Source: Cellulomonas sp. Y8
Lineage (GTDB): Bacteria > Actinomycetota > Actinomycetes > Actinomycetales > Cellulomonadaceae
Assembly: GCF_008033115.1 (NCBI RefSeq)
Contig: NZ_CP041203.1
Coordinates: 992,001-1,056,000, forward strand
DNA: 64,000 bases
Reading direction: 5' to 3'
This document shows positions 27,785 to 36,804 of this stretch, in pieces. The position numbers were made by a program, and so were the translations under genes. Each line of letters starts with the position of its first letter. Position 1 is the stretch's first letter. Under the pieces are notes generated by a model. The model worked only from the letters and a program-made list of their open reading frames with translations. It had not been told where the DNA came from and did no database searches.

Positions 27785-28663
27785 CTACGCCGGGTGCGTG
27801 TCCGCCGTCGGCGGAGCCGGGGTGGTCGCCAGGGCCCAGCGGATCAGCCGGGTGATGGCGTGCCCGCCCGCCGGCGCCAGGGTCGCGTCCAGCCACGGCA
27901 CGTCAGGCAGCCCCAGCGGGGCGCGCGCCGCCCGCGGCAAGCCGGCGACGGCCGCCGCCGCGAGCACCCCGTACGGCAGCCGGACCGGCACGGGCAGGGG
28001 CGGGTCGGCGAGCAGGAACTCCGCGGCCTCCCGCGCCGCCGGCGTCCCGCGGAGCTCCGGGAGGTAGGAGTCGAGCGCCGCGTGCAGCCCTGCGGCCGTC
28101 TCGGGCAGGTCCTCGGCGCCGAGCGCCCGCCCCACCCGCGCCGACTGCGCCACGTAGGCGTCGCAGCCCGCGGCGTCGAGCGGCCGCGCCCCGTACCGCT
28201 GGTGCGCGGTGAGGAACGCGTGCGCCTCGGTGATGTGCACCCAGCGCAGCAGGTGCGGGTCCGAGGCGGCGTACGGCTCGCCCTCCTCGGTGACGCCGGT
28301 GATCCGGTCGTGGATCGCCCGCACGGTCGCGACCGCCTGTGCCGCGTGCTCCGCGGTGCCGAACGTCGTGACCGCGAGGAACGTGCTGGTGCGCTGCAGC
28401 CGGCCCCACGGGTCGCCGCGGTAGCCGGAGTGCGCCGCGACGGCGGCCATCGCGAGCGGGTGCCAGGACTGCAGCAGCAGCGCGGTCAGCCCGCCGACGA
28501 ACATCGACGCGTCGCCGTGCACCCGCCGGATCGCGTCGTCCGGCCCGAACCAGCGCGGCCCCGGGGTCAGGTGGATGCGGTCGCGCACCTGCGGGCCGCG
28601 CGGACCGGCGACGCGGGCGAACAGCTCGTCGCCGAGCCGCCCGCGGAGGGAGGGAGTGCTCAC
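27785..28663 (-). CDS. oxygenase MpaB family protein (DUF2236)
   Basis: A 292-residue helical protein of the MpaB/latex-clearing-protein-like family, whose characterised members use b-type heme to oxidise. Family landmarks are GDASMFVGGLTALLLQSWHP, GYRGDPWGRLQRT, TVRAIHDRITG and the His-bearing WVHITEAHAFL, candidates for heme ligands and pocket. The start is GTG 28663 (VSTPSLRGRLG), preceded by GAGGA at 7 nt; an upstream in-frame start is less likely. It is a single gene, converging on the helicase. Substrate unknown. Confidence 0.88.
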   Translation of the reverse strand: MSTPSLRGRLGDELFARVAGPRGPQVRDRIHLTPGPRWFGPDDAIRRVHGDASMFVGGLTALLLQSWHPLAMAAVAAHSGYRGDPWGRLQRTSTFLAVTTFGTAEHAAQAVATVRAIHDRITGVTEEGEPYAASDPHLLRWVHITEAHAFLTAHQRYGARPLDAAGCDAYVAQSARVGRALGAEDLPETAAGLHAALDSYLPELRGTPAAREAAEFLLADPPLPVPVRLPYGVLAAAAVAGLPRAARAPLGLPDVPWLDATLAPAGGHAITRLIRWALATTPAPPTADTHPA

Positions 28664-28723
28664 GCGCCGATCCTCGCCCCGCGAGCGCCGCACGGCGACC
28701 CCGGCGCCGGCGTCCGCCGCACC

Positions 28724-28790
28724 GAGCGAGCAACCGACGCGTCGAGGGAGTAGTCGGCGCGTACTCGTTCGACGTGTCGGTTACCCGCTC
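28724..28790. repeat. imperfect inverted repeat between marC and mpaB-like gene
   Basis: GAGCGAGCAACCGACGCGTC on the left mirrors, with several mismatches, GACGTGTCGGTTACCCGCTC on the right. Together they form an interrupted stem of about 67 nt downstream of marC. It may act as the marC terminator. The rest of 28694-28852 shows no gene. Confidence 0.45.
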
Positions 28791-28852
28791 GACGGCCGGG
28801 CAGCGCGGCAGCGCGGCGCCGGGCAGCGCGGCAGCCCGACAGTGCGGGCGCG

Positions 28853-29476
28853 CTACGCCGCCTTGACGAACGCCGTCACCGCGTCCGCCACCAGCTGGAC
28901 CGCGATCGCCGCCAGCAGCAGACCGGCGATCCGCGTCACCAGCGTGGTGCCCGAGTCACCCAGCAGCCGGTGGATGAACCCCGCGAACCGCATGGCGAGC
29001 CAGAGGCACACGTGCACCAGCACGATGCCGACCGCGATCGCCACCCAGTCGGCCAGCGTCCCGTCGCTCTGCTGCACGAACACCATCACCGCGACGATCG
29101 CGCCCGGCCCCGCGAGCAGCGGCGTCCCGAGCGGCACCAGCGCCACGTTGACCTTGGAGTTCCCGGACGGCTGCGGCTCCTCGGACTTGCCGGTCAGCAG
29201 CTCCATCGCGACGAGCAGCAGCAGCAGCCCGCCGGAGGCCTGGAGCGCGGGCAGCGAGATGTGCATGTACGACAGCAGGCTCTGCCCGAACACCGCGAAC
29301 GCGAGCACGACGCCGAAGGCCACGAAGATCGCCTGCCGGGCGGCGCGGTTCCGCTGCTGCCGGGTCATCGCGCCGGTCAGGCCGAGGAAGATCGGCACCG
29401 TCCCGGGCGGGTCCATGATGACGAACAGGGTGATGAAGACCTCGGACAGCAGCCGCCAGTCGAGCACCGCGCTCAT
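28853..29476 (-). CDS. MarC family integral membrane protein
   Basis: A 207-residue protein with six predicted helices. The MarC/UPF0056 signature ITLFVIMDPPGTVPIFLGLT is near the N-terminus, and LVPLGTPLLAGPGAIVAVMV follows after helix 3. The cytoplasmic loop GKSEEPQPSGNSK lies between the two halves. The start ATG overlaps the stop of the PHP gene (ATGA), so the two are co-translated. MarC was once linked to multidrug resistance but its actual function is unsettled. Confidence 0.92.
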   Translation of the reverse strand: MSAVLDWRLLSEVFITLFVIMDPPGTVPIFLGLTGAMTRQQRNRAARQAIFVAFGVVLAFAVFGQSLLSYMHISLPALQASGGLLLLLVAMELLTGKSEEPQPSGNSKVNVALVPLGTPLLAGPGAIVAVMVFVQQSDGTLADWVAIAVGIVLVHVCLWLAMRFAGFIHRLLGDSGTTLVTRIAGLLLAAIAVQLVADAVTAFVKAA

Positions 29477-30315
29477 CCGCACACCACCGCCGTGCGGCCC
29501 CGGCGCTCGATCTCCGCGAGCACCTCCGGCGCCGTCGTGTTCTCGCCGAGCACGTTGTCCTTCCCCGTCCCGTGGTAGTCGCTCGAACCCGTGACCAGCA
29601 GCCCCAGCCGGTCGGCGAGCGCCGTCAGACGCGCGCGCTGCTCGGGGGTGTGGTCCCGGTGGTGCACCTCGAGCCCCACGAGCCCGGCCTCGGCCAGCTC
29701 CTCGATGTCGGAGTCCGGCACCACCCGGCCGCGGCCGTCGGCGCCGGGGTGCGCGAACACCGGCACCCCGCCGGACGCCAGGACCGCCTCGACGGCCTCG
29801 ACCGCCTCCGGCGCGTAGTACGGCACGTAGTACCGGCCGCGCGCGGACAGCAGGTCCGCGAACGCGGCCGTCCGGTCGGGCACGACACCCAGCGCGACCA
29901 GCGCGTCCGCGATGTGCGGCCGGCCGACGACGGTGCCGGGCGACTGCTGCGCGAGCACGTCGTCCCAGGTGATCGGCAGGTCCTCCGACAGCCGCTCGAC
30001 GATCGCCCGGCCCCGGTGCAGCCGCGCGTCCCGGGTCTGCGCGACCACGTCCGCGAGCGCCGGGTGCGCCGGGTCCTGCAGGTACGACAGCAGGTGCACG
30101 CTGACGCCGCGCGACAGGGCGGACACCTCGGTGCCGGGGACGAGGGCGACGCCGACCCGGCGGGCGGCGTCGGACGCCTCGGCCCAGCCGGCCGTCGTGT
30201 CGTGGTCGGTCAGCGCGACGACGTCGAGGCCGGCCGCGGCGGCCGAGGCGACCAGCTCCCCCGGGGTCTCGGTGCCGTCGGAGACCGACGAGTGGGTGTG
30301 GAGGTCGATGCGCAC
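29473..30315 (-). CDS. PHP domain phosphoesterase
   Basis: A 280-residue PHP protein of the RNase AM/TrpH (YciV) type, which removes phosphate from 3',5'-nucleotides or trims RNA 5' ends. The metal-binding motifs are all visible: DLHTHSSVSDG at the N-terminus, ALTDHDT, a Glu in GTEVSA, VFAHPGA, and SSDYHG near the C-terminus. ATG start, with TAGCCT (30329-30334) as a possible -10 on the reverse strand. First gene of the PHP-marC pair and divergent from pepP. Confidence 0.92.
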   Translation of the reverse strand: MRIDLHTHSSVSDGTETPGELVASAAAAGLDVVALTDHDTTAGWAEASDAARRVGVALVPGTEVSALSRGVSVHLLSYLQDPAHPALADVVAQTRDARLHRGRAIVERLSEDLPITWDDVLAQQSPGTVVGRPHIADALVALGVVPDRTAAFADLLSARGRYYVPYYAPEAVEAVEAVLASGGVPVFAHPGADGRGRVVPDSDIEELAEAGLVGLEVHHRDHTPEQRARLTALADRLGLLVTGSSDYHGTGKDNVLGENTTAPEVLAEIERRGRTAVVCG

Positions 30316-30392
30316 CGCGCAAGGCTACTCACCGGTACCGGTGACCTGCGCCGCCCGCCCCCTGGTCCCGTCCGCGGTGCCAGACTGGGCGC

Positions 30393-31962
30393 ATGGCCAC
30401 CGACCCCACGCCCGAGACCCCCGCGCCCGCCCTGTCCGAGCCCGCCGAGGGCGAGCAGACGCTCGCCGACCGCGGCTCGAACCGCAGCCAGCGCCCCCAG
30501 TCGGCCGCGTTCCTCGACTGGGTGACCTCCGGCTGGGCCGAGCGCCCGGCGAGCACCGCGGTCGCGGGTCCGGCGGCCCCGTTCACCGCCGCGCGGCGCG
30601 CGCGCCTGGCCGCCGCGTTCCCGGGCGAGCGCCTCGTGGTCCCGGCCGGCTCCTACAAGGTGCGGTCGAACGACACCGACTACCGGTTCCGCCCGCACTC
30701 CGCGTTCGCCCACCTCACCGGCCTGGGCGCCGAGCAGGAGCCCGACGCGGTCCTGGTGCTGCACCCCGCCGCGGACGGCGAGGGCGACGAGCTGCCCGGC
30801 GGCGGCCGGTCGACGCACCGCGCCGTGCTGTACATGCGCCCGCTCGCGGGCCGGGACACCGAGGAGTTCTTCTCCGACGCCCGGTACGGCGAGTTCTGGG
30901 TCGGCCCGCGCCCGACGCTCGAGGACATGGCGACGGTCACCGGCATCGCGACCGCGCACAGCGACGACCTGCGCGACGCCCTGGCCAAGGACGCGGGCGC
31001 CGACGGCGTCCGGGTGCTGCTGGTCCCGGGCGTGGACGAGGCGGTCGAGGCCGTCGTCGAGGAGATCCGCGCGACGGAGGACGCCGGGGAGCGCGACGCC
31101 GCGCTGGTCGAGGCGCTGTCGGAGCTGCGGCTGGTCAAGGACGAGCACGAGGTCGCCGAGCTGCGCAGCGCCGTCGCCGCGACCGCCGAGGGCTTCGCGG
31201 AGGTCGTCCGCCGGCTGCCCGAGGCCGTGGCGCACCGCCGCGGCGAGCGCGTCATCGAGGGGACGTTCCTGTCCCAGGCGCGCGTCGAGGGCAACTACGT
31301 CGGCTACGAGACGATCGCCGCCGCCGGCCCGCACGCCACCACCCTGCACTGGACGGACAACGACGGGCAGGTCCGCGAGGGCGAGCTGGTGCTGATCGAC
31401 GCGGGCGTCGAGGTCGACTCGCTGTACACCGCGGACGTGACGCGGACGCTCCCGGTCGACGGCACGTTCACCGACGCGCAGCGCCGGGTCTACCAGGCGG
31501 TGCTCGACGCCGCGGACGCCGCGTTCGCGGTCGCCGTGCCGGGCAACCGGTTCCGGGACGTGCACGCCGCCGCGATGGACGTGATCGCCGACCGGCTCGG
31601 CGCGTGGGGCATGCTGCCCGTCTCCGTCGAGGAGTCGCTCAGCCCCGAGGGCCAGCAGCACCGCCGCTGGATGGTGCACGGCACGAGCCACCACCTCGGG
31701 CTGGACGTGCACGACTGCGCGCAGGCCCGCCGGGGAGATGTACCTGGACGCGGTGATCGAGCCGGGCATGGTGTTCACGATCGAGCCGGGCCTGTACTTC
31801 CAGGTCGACGACCTCCGGGTCCCGGAGGAGCTGCGCGGCATCGGCGTGCGGATCGAGGACGACGTGCTCGTGACGGCCGACGGCAACGAGAACCTGTCGG
31901 CCGCGCTCCCCCGCACCCCGGAGGACGTCGAGGCGTGGATGGCGGGGCTGCTCCCCCGCTGA
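30393..31962 (+). pseudogene. Xaa-Pro aminopeptidase (PepP-like), single frameshift
   Basis: Aminopeptidase P family M24 enzyme of about 522 residues that removes N-terminal residues before proline. The N-terminal domain is intact (YKVRSNDTDYRFRPHSAFAHLTGL), as are the metal sites LIDAGVEVDSLYTADVTRT and HGTSHHLGLDVHD. After CAQARR the frame is lost: four G occur at 31731-31735 where three are expected. The downstream frame continues perfectly with EMYLDAVIEPGMVFTIEPG to the end, including IGVRIEDD. Nothing else is decayed, so an assembly error is more likely than a true pseudogene. CAGACT lies six bases before the ATG, which suggests a leaderless start. Confidence 0.85.
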
Positions 31963-31982
31963 CGCCACGGTCCCGGCAGCAC

Positions 31983-32021
31983 GACGGCCCGGTCCCCTCC
32001 GCGCGGGGGGACCGGGCCGTC
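31983..32021. terminator. bidirectional hairpin terminator
   Basis: A perfect 15-bp stem (GACGGCCCGGTCCCC with its complement) and 9-nt loop lie between the convergent pepP and YflT-like genes. Confidence 0.85.
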
Positions 32022-32026
32022 GGTCG

Positions 32027-32779
32027 TCAGTCCTGCTTCTCGGCGCCCGGCGGGGTCTCGGGCGCACCCGACGGCGGCGCGGCCGGCGGCTGGGGCGCGA
32101 GCTGCCCGTAGCGCGGCTCGGCCGGGGGCTGCTGCGGCGCGAGCTGGCCGTACCGCGGCTGGGCCAGCGGCTGGCCGGGGGCGACCGGGGGCTGGCCCGG
32201 CGCGGGCTTCCCCGGCGCTGCCTGCGGGTACGCCGCGGTCGGGTCGGAGGGCCGCGCGCCCATCGGGTGCGCCGGCGGCACCGGCGTCGCCGCGCCCACC
32301 CGCACGCCGCCGACCTCGCGCAGCATCTGCCGCGCCTCGTGCGCGCGCTCGGCCCGGCACAGCACCGCGTACTGCGCGGCGACGATCTGGCTCTGCGACG
32401 TGAAGTCCCGCTTCCCGCGGCTGGTCGCGTACACGAGCACCGCGAGCAGCAGGCCCGCGGCGCCGCCGAACAGCACGGCCGCGAACAGGATCCCGGAGGA
32501 GCCGCCGGACAGCAGGAACAGCAGGCCGATGAACACGCCGAACCACGCGCCCGACCCGAACCCGCCCATCGCGACGCGGGCGTAGGTGAGCCGGCCGGTG
32601 ACGCGCTCGACCATGCGCAGGTCGGTGCCGACGATCGTCACCATCTGGACCGGGAACTGGTGGTCCGAGAGGTGGTCGACGGCCTTCTGCGCCTCGAGGT
32701 ACGTGCCGTAGGACGCGACCGTCTCGCCCTGGGGCAGCGTGGGCGTCTGGGGGATGCGGGCACCGCCGGTGAACGACAT
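32027..32779 (-). CDS. YflT-domain general stress protein, membrane-associated
   Basis: The 250-residue protein begins with a domain like the Bacillus general-stress protein YflT (VASYGTYLEAQKAVDHLSDH at about residues 22-41). Two hydrophobic helices follow (FGVFIGLLFLLSGGSSG and ILFAAVLFGGAAGLLLAVLV). The C-terminal 90 residues are Pro/Gln-rich and contain three PRYGQLAPQ-like repeats, probably disordered. The start ATG has GAGGA 7 nt upstream. Role in stress is inferred from the domain only. Confidence 0.82.
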   Translation of the reverse strand: MSFTGGARIPQTPTLPQGETVASYGTYLEAQKAVDHLSDHQFPVQMVTIVGTDLRMVERVTGRLTYARVAMGGFGSGAWFGVFIGLLFLLSGGSSGILFAAVLFGGAAGLLLAVLVYATSRGKRDFTSQSQIVAAQYAVLCRAERAHEARQMLREVGGVRVGAATPVPPAHPMGARPSDPTAAYPQAAPGKPAPGQPPVAPGQPLAQPRYGQLAPQQPPAEPRYGQLAPQPPAAPPSGAPETPPGAEKQD

Positions 32780-32927
32780 GCCTCCATCCTCGCCCCGCGG
32801 GGGGTCGCGGCGCCAGGCGGCACGGCCGATACGCAGGGGTTTCATGGTCCGCGTCCAGGCTCCGGCCAGGGTCGCCCGGGCTCCGGGACCACCCGCGTCG
32901 CGGCGCGCCGCACCGCCGGGCGCCGTC

Positions 32928-32933
32928 TACGCT
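32928..32933 (+). promoter_or_regulatory. -10 hexamer for leaderless transcript
   Basis: TACGCT is followed by seven bases and GTG 32941. It drives the PRC/MgtE_N/CBS-DUF1003 pair. Confidence 0.5.
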
Positions 32934-32940
32934 GACCACC

Positions 32941-34284
32941 GTGAGCGGCACCGGGACCCGAGTCTTCGTCGCGCGCCTCGCCGGCACCAACGTCTTCGAC
33001 CCCATCGGCGACCAGGTCGGGCGGGTCCGCGACGTCGTCGTGCTGCTCCGCCCCAAGGGCGCCCCGCGCGCGGTCGGCCTGGTCGTCGAGGTGCCGGGCA
33101 AGCGCCGCGTGTTCGTGCCGCTGACCCGGGTGACCGCGATCGACGCCGGCCAGGTCATCTCGACCGGCCTGGTGAACATGCGCCGGTTCGAGCAGCGCCC
33201 GTTCGAGACGCTGGTGGTCGGCGAGCTGTTCGACCGCACCGTGCAGCTCGCCGACGGCTCCGGCTCGGCGACGGTCGAGGACGTCGCGATCGAGCGCCAG
33301 CGCAACGGCGACTGGCTGGTCGCCAAGGTGTTCGTCCGCAAGCACACGGGGCGCGGCGGGCTGCTGCGCCGCCGCGGGGTGCCCGAGCTGCTCGACATCG
33401 AGGAGATCGCCGGGCTCGCCCGCACCGCCGCCGACGCGCAGGGCGCCGCGCTGCTGCTCCAGCAGTACGACGAGCTGAAGCCCGCGGACCTCGCCGACGT
33501 GCTGCACGACATGGGCTCGACCCGGCGGATGGAGGTGGCGGCGGCGCTGGACGACGAGCGCCTCGCCGACGTGCTCGAGGAGCTGCCCGAGGACGACCAG
33601 GTCGCGATCCTGTCCCACCTCGAGCGCACCCGCGCCGCCGACGTGCTCGAGGCGATGCAGCCCGACGACGCCGCCGACCTGCTCGGCGAGCTCCCCGACG
33701 ACCAGCAGGCCGAGCTGCTGGCCCTCATGGAGCCGGAGGAGGCGCGGGACGTCCGCCGGCTGCTCGCGTACGAGGACAACACCGCGGGCGGCCTGATGAC
33801 GACCGAGCCGGTCGTCCTGGGCCCCGAGACGCCGATCGCCGCGGCGCTCGCCCACGTGCGCCGCAAGGACCTCACCCCCGCCCTGGCGTCGATGGTGTTC
33901 GTCGTCCGCCCGCCGCTGGAGACGCCGACCGGCCGGTTCATCGGCGTCGTCCACCTCCAGCGCCTGCTGCGCGAGCCCCCGCACGAGGCGATCGGCGCCC
34001 TGGTCGACACCGACATCGACCCCGTGCCCGCCGACGCGCCGCTGCTCGCGGTGACCCGCCGGCTGGCGACCTACGACCTGCTCGCGATCCCCGTCGTCGA
34101 CGACGACCGCCGGCTGCTCGGCGCCGTCAGCGTCGACGACGTGCTCGACCACCTGCTGCCCGAGGACTGGCGCGAGACCGACGAGGAGGTGCAGCCCGTC
34201 CCGACGGGCGAGGTGCCCGCCGTCGGCGCCCGCGGCTCCCGCCCCGCGGCACGCCCGACCCCGAGGGGAGGCCGCCGTGGCTGA
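32941..34284 (+). CDS. PRC-barrel, MgtE N-terminal and CBS domain protein
   Basis: A 447-residue soluble protein. An N-terminal PRC-barrel-like region (about 8-80, RVFVARLAGTNVFDPIGDQV) precedes an MgtE_N-type helical repeat region (about 165-285, with repeated D(V/L)L-E-hydrophobic patterns). A CBS pair follows (about 290-415, TTEPVVLGPETPI and YDLLAIPVVDDDRRLLGAV). No transmembrane channel follows, so it is a cytosolic sensor-like relative of MgtE rather than a transporter. The CBS pair could bind nucleotides or magnesium. DUF1003 overlaps its 3' end by 8 nt. Confidence 0.88.
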   Translation: MSGTGTRVFVARLAGTNVFDPIGDQVGRVRDVVVLLRPKGAPRAVGLVVEVPGKRRVFVPLTRVTAIDAGQVISTGLVNMRRFEQRPFETLVVGELFDRTVQLADGSGSATVEDVAIERQRNGDWLVAKVFVRKHTGRGGLLRRRGVPELLDIEEIAGLARTAADAQGAALLLQQYDELKPADLADVLHDMGSTRRMEVAAALDDERLADVLEELPEDDQVAILSHLERTRAADVLEAMQPDDAADLLGELPDDQQAELLALMEPEEARDVRRLLAYEDNTAGGLMTTEPVVLGPETPIAAALAHVRRKDLTPALASMVFVVRPPLETPTGRFIGVVHLQRLLREPPHEAIGALVDTDIDPVPADAPLLAVTRRLATYDLLAIPVVDDDRRLLGAVSVDDVLDHLLPEDWRETDEEVQPVPTGEVPAVGARGSRPAARPTPRGGRRG

Positions 34285-34885
34285 CCGTCTCGACACCCCG
34301 AAGACCGCGCGCCGCAGCCTGCTGCCCAAGCTCGAGGACGACGCGTTCGGCAAGGTCTCCGAGGGCATCGCCCGGTTCATGGGCACGCCCAAGTTCCTGC
34401 TCTGGCTGAGCCTGTTCTGCGCGGCCTGGCTGGTCTGGAACTCCTGGGGCCCGGAGCACCTGCGGTTCGACAAGGCCGCCAACGGGTTCACCGCCCTCAC
34501 GCTCATGCTGTCGCTGCAGGCGTCGTACTCCGCGCCGCTGATCCTGCTCGCGCAGAACCGCCAGACCGACCGCGACCGGGTGCAGGCCGAGCAGGACCGG
34601 CAGCGCGCCGAGCGGAACCTGGCGGACACCGAGTTCCTCGCCCGGGAGATGGCGGCCCTGCGCATCGCCCTGTCCGAGGTCGCCACGCGCGACTTCGTCC
34701 GGTCCGAGCTGCGGAACCTGCTCGAGGAGCTGGTCGAGGAGCGCGAGGCGGCCGAGGACGACGCCGCGGACACGGCGCGCGACGCCGCCGTCCGCGACCG
34801 GGTCGACCGCGGGCGCGCGGACCGCGCCCGCGACCGGGACCGCCGGGCGGTCGCGGACGACCGCGGGCGGACGCCCACGGGCTGA
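34277..34885 (+). CDS. DUF1003 family membrane protein
   Basis: A 202-residue protein with two hydrophobic helices (FLLWLSLFCAAWLVWNSW and LTLMLSLQASYSAPLILLA) and the DUF1003 family pattern between them (FDKAANGFTALTL). A long charged coiled-coil and an Arg/Asp-rich tail follow. The GTG start overlaps the upstream gene by 8 nt, so the two are translationally coupled. This suggests it is the membrane partner of the MgtE_N/CBS protein. Function unknown. Confidence 0.9.
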   Translation: MADRLDTPKTARRSLLPKLEDDAFGKVSEGIARFMGTPKFLLWLSLFCAAWLVWNSWGPEHLRFDKAANGFTALTLMLSLQASYSAPLILLAQNRQTDRDRVQAEQDRQRAERNLADTEFLAREMAALRIALSEVATRDFVRSELRNLLEELVEEREAAEDDAADTARDAAVRDRVDRGRADRARDRDRRAVADDRGRTPTG

Positions 34886-34934
34886 GCCGCAGGCCTGACG
34901 CCGGGGTCCCGGCCGGAGCCCCCGCGCGCGCACC

Positions 34935-34940
34935 TACGAT
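34935..34940 (+). promoter_or_regulatory. -10 hexamer for leaderless mrp
   Basis: TACGAT lies seven bases before ATG 34948. An earlier in-frame ATG (34939) falls inside the hexamer, so 34948 is the start. Confidence 0.55.
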
Positions 34941-34947
34941 GGACGGC

Positions 34948-36114
34948 ATGTCGCCCGCGCTGGACACCCGTGACCCCGAGGCCGTCGCCGCCGCCGTGCG
35001 GGAGGCCCTCACCCGGGTGCTCGACCCGGAGATCCGGCGGCCGATCACCGACCTCGGCATGGTCCGGTCGGTCGACGTCGACACCACCCCGGCGGCGGGC
35101 GCGCTCGTCACCGTCGGCATCGACCTGACGACCGCGGGGTGCCCGCTGCGGGACACCATCACGAAGGACGTCACCGCGGCCGTGCGGACCGTCGAGGGCG
35201 TGGCGGACGTGCGGATGGCGCTCGGCGTGATGAGCCCCGAGCAGCGCGCGGCCCTCACCGAGCGGCTGCGCGGCGGCGCCGAGCCCGTGATCCCGTTCAG
35301 CAAGCCGACCTCGCTGACCAAGGTGTTCGCCGTGGCGTCCGGCAAGGGCGGCGTCGGCAAGTCGTCGGTCACCGCCAACCTCGCCGTCGCGATGGCGCAG
35401 CAGGGGCTGCGGGTCGGCGTCGTCGACGCGGACATCTACGGCTTCTCGATCCCGCGGATGCTCGGCGTCACCCAGCCGCCGACCCGGGTCGACGAGATGC
35501 TGCTCCCGCCGATCGCGCACGAGGTCAAGGTCATCTCGATCGGCATGTTCGTCCCGCCGGGCCAGCCGGTCGTGTGGCGCGGGCCGATGCTGCACCGCGC
35601 GCTCCAGCAGTTCCTCGCGGACGTGTTCTGGGGCGACCTCGACGTGCTGCTGCTCGACCTGCCGCCCGGGACCGGCGACATCGCGATCTCGGTCGCGCAG
35701 CTGCTGCCGGGCTCGGAGCTCGTGGTCGTGACGACCCCGCAGCTCGCGGCGGCGGAGGTCGCCGAGCGCGCCGGGTCCATCGCCACCCAGACCCGGCAGG
35801 GCGTCGTCGGCGTCGTCGAGAACATGGCGTGGCTGGAGCAGCCGGACGGCTCCCGGCTCGAGCTGTTCGGGTCCGGCGGCGGCGCGCGGGTGGCCGAGGG
35901 GCTGTCCCGGTCGACCGGCACGACGGTCCCGGTCCTCGGCCAGGTCCCGCTCGACATCCGGCTGCGCGAGGCGGGCGACGGCGGCACGCCGGTCGTGCTG
36001 ACGGACCGGGACTCCCCCGCCGCCGTCGCGCTGCGCGGGGTGGCGACGGCGCTCACGGCGCGGTCGCGGGGCCTCGCGGGGAAGTCGCTGGGCCTCACGC
36101 CCGTCGGCCGCTGA
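34948..36114 (+). CDS. mrp: Mrp/ApbC family iron-sulfur cluster carrier ATPase
   Basis: A 388-residue P-loop protein. The N-terminal MIP18 (DUF59) domain spans about residues 10-90 (VLDPEIRRPITDLGMVRSV). The deviant Walker A, VASGKGGVGKSSVTANLAVA at about 130-150, and DADIYGFSIPRMLG define the Mrp ATPase. Family members hold and transfer 4Fe-4S clusters; the usual CxxC pair near the C-terminus is not seen, as in many actinobacterial homologues. Mrp beside MgtE_N/CBS and DUF1003 genes is a recurrent actinobacterial arrangement. Start set by the leaderless promoter. Confidence 0.93.
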   Translation: MSPALDTRDPEAVAAAVREALTRVLDPEIRRPITDLGMVRSVDVDTTPAAGALVTVGIDLTTAGCPLRDTITKDVTAAVRTVEGVADVRMALGVMSPEQRAALTERLRGGAEPVIPFSKPTSLTKVFAVASGKGGVGKSSVTANLAVAMAQQGLRVGVVDADIYGFSIPRMLGVTQPPTRVDEMLLPPIAHEVKVISIGMFVPPGQPVVWRGPMLHRALQQFLADVFWGDLDVLLLDLPPGTGDIAISVAQLLPGSELVVVTTPQLAAAEVAERAGSIATQTRQGVVGVVENMAWLEQPDGSRLELFGSGGGARVAEGLSRSTGTTVPVLGQVPLDIRLREAGDGGTPVVLTDRDSPAAVALRGVATALTARSRGLAGKSLGLTPVGR

Positions 36115-36415
36115 CCGCACCGGGCGCTCCCGGGCGTCCCGTCCGCGACCGGGATCCGTCCCCGGTCGCTGCCGCGCGCACGCCCCCGGTCCGACGGCCG
36201 TGGTCGCGCGCCCCGGCGCCGTCCCCCCGCGGACGGACCCCCGCTCGTCCGAGCGGGCGACCCGCGGCCGGCGCGGCAGGGCGGCCCGCCTCGCCCGTCC
36301 GGCCGACCCCGGCCGCGCCGATCTCAGGGGCGGTCCGGGGTCGTCCCCCGATGTGCCGCACCCCCGCTCCCCGGGAGTGTTCTGGGTATCAGAACCGACC
36401 GGAGGAGAGACGACG
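36115..36415. other. intergenic region mrp-pspC
   Basis: About 300 bp without a plausible gene. It contains short GC-rich inverted repeats, such as GCTCGTCCGAGC near 36243, the palindrome at 36379-36395 and the pspC ribosome site GGAGGAGA (36401-36408). Nothing else recognised. Confidence 0.5.
36379..36395. promoter_or_regulatory. 17-bp palindrome upstream of pspC
   Basis: GTTCTG-GGTAT-CAGAAC, a perfect 6-5-6 inverted repeat 20 bp before the pspC start codon. Its AT content is higher than the surroundings. It overlaps where a promoter -10 (TATCAG) would lie, so it is a candidate operator. Confidence 0.45.
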
Positions 36416-36700
36416 ATGAACGGGATCTACGGCTTCATGTGGCGGCACGGCCTGGTCCGGCCCCGGGACGGCCGGGTGCTCGGCGGGGTGTGCGCGGGAC
36501 TCGCGCGGCGTGCGGGCATCGGCGACTGGCCGATGCGCTGGCTCGCGCTGATCGTGCTGGTCGTGCTGCCGGGGACCCCGGTGCTCCTGTACCCGCTGCT
36601 CTGGGTCCTCCTGCCGCACCAGTCGTGGGTCGAGCGGTGGCACGGTCCCGAGGCGTACGCGCGGGCGTTCCCCCTCGCGCCGGCCGCCGCGGCCGCCTGA
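36416..36700 (+). CDS. PspC domain membrane protein
   Basis: A 94-residue protein. The PspC domain covers residues 10-70: RPRDGRVLGGVCAGLARRAG followed by one strong hydrophobic helix (LALIVLVVLPGTPVLLYPLLWVLLP). PspC proteins respond to envelope stress, and in actinobacteria small single-domain versions are common. No pspA or pspB-like gene is adjacent. Excellent ribosome site GGAGGAGA at 7 nt. Confidence 0.9.
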   Translation: MNGIYGFMWRHGLVRPRDGRVLGGVCAGLARRAGIGDWPMRWLALIVLVVLPGTPVLLYPLLWVLLPHQSWVERWHGPEAYARAFPLAPAAAAA

Positions 36701-36703
36701 GCC

Positions 36704-36746
36704 GGCGGCGCACCGCGGGCGTCCCTCCGACCCGCGGTGCGCCGCC
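36704..36746 (+). terminator. hairpin terminator after pspC
   Basis: A perfect 16-bp stem (GGCGGCGCACCGCGGG with its complement) and 11-nt loop begin 3 nt after the pspC stop codon. Confidence 0.85.
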
Positions 36747-36804
36747 ACCCCGCGCCGCGCGTGGGCATGTTGGTTCGTGTGCGGTCCTGGTGGATACTGT
36801 CGCG

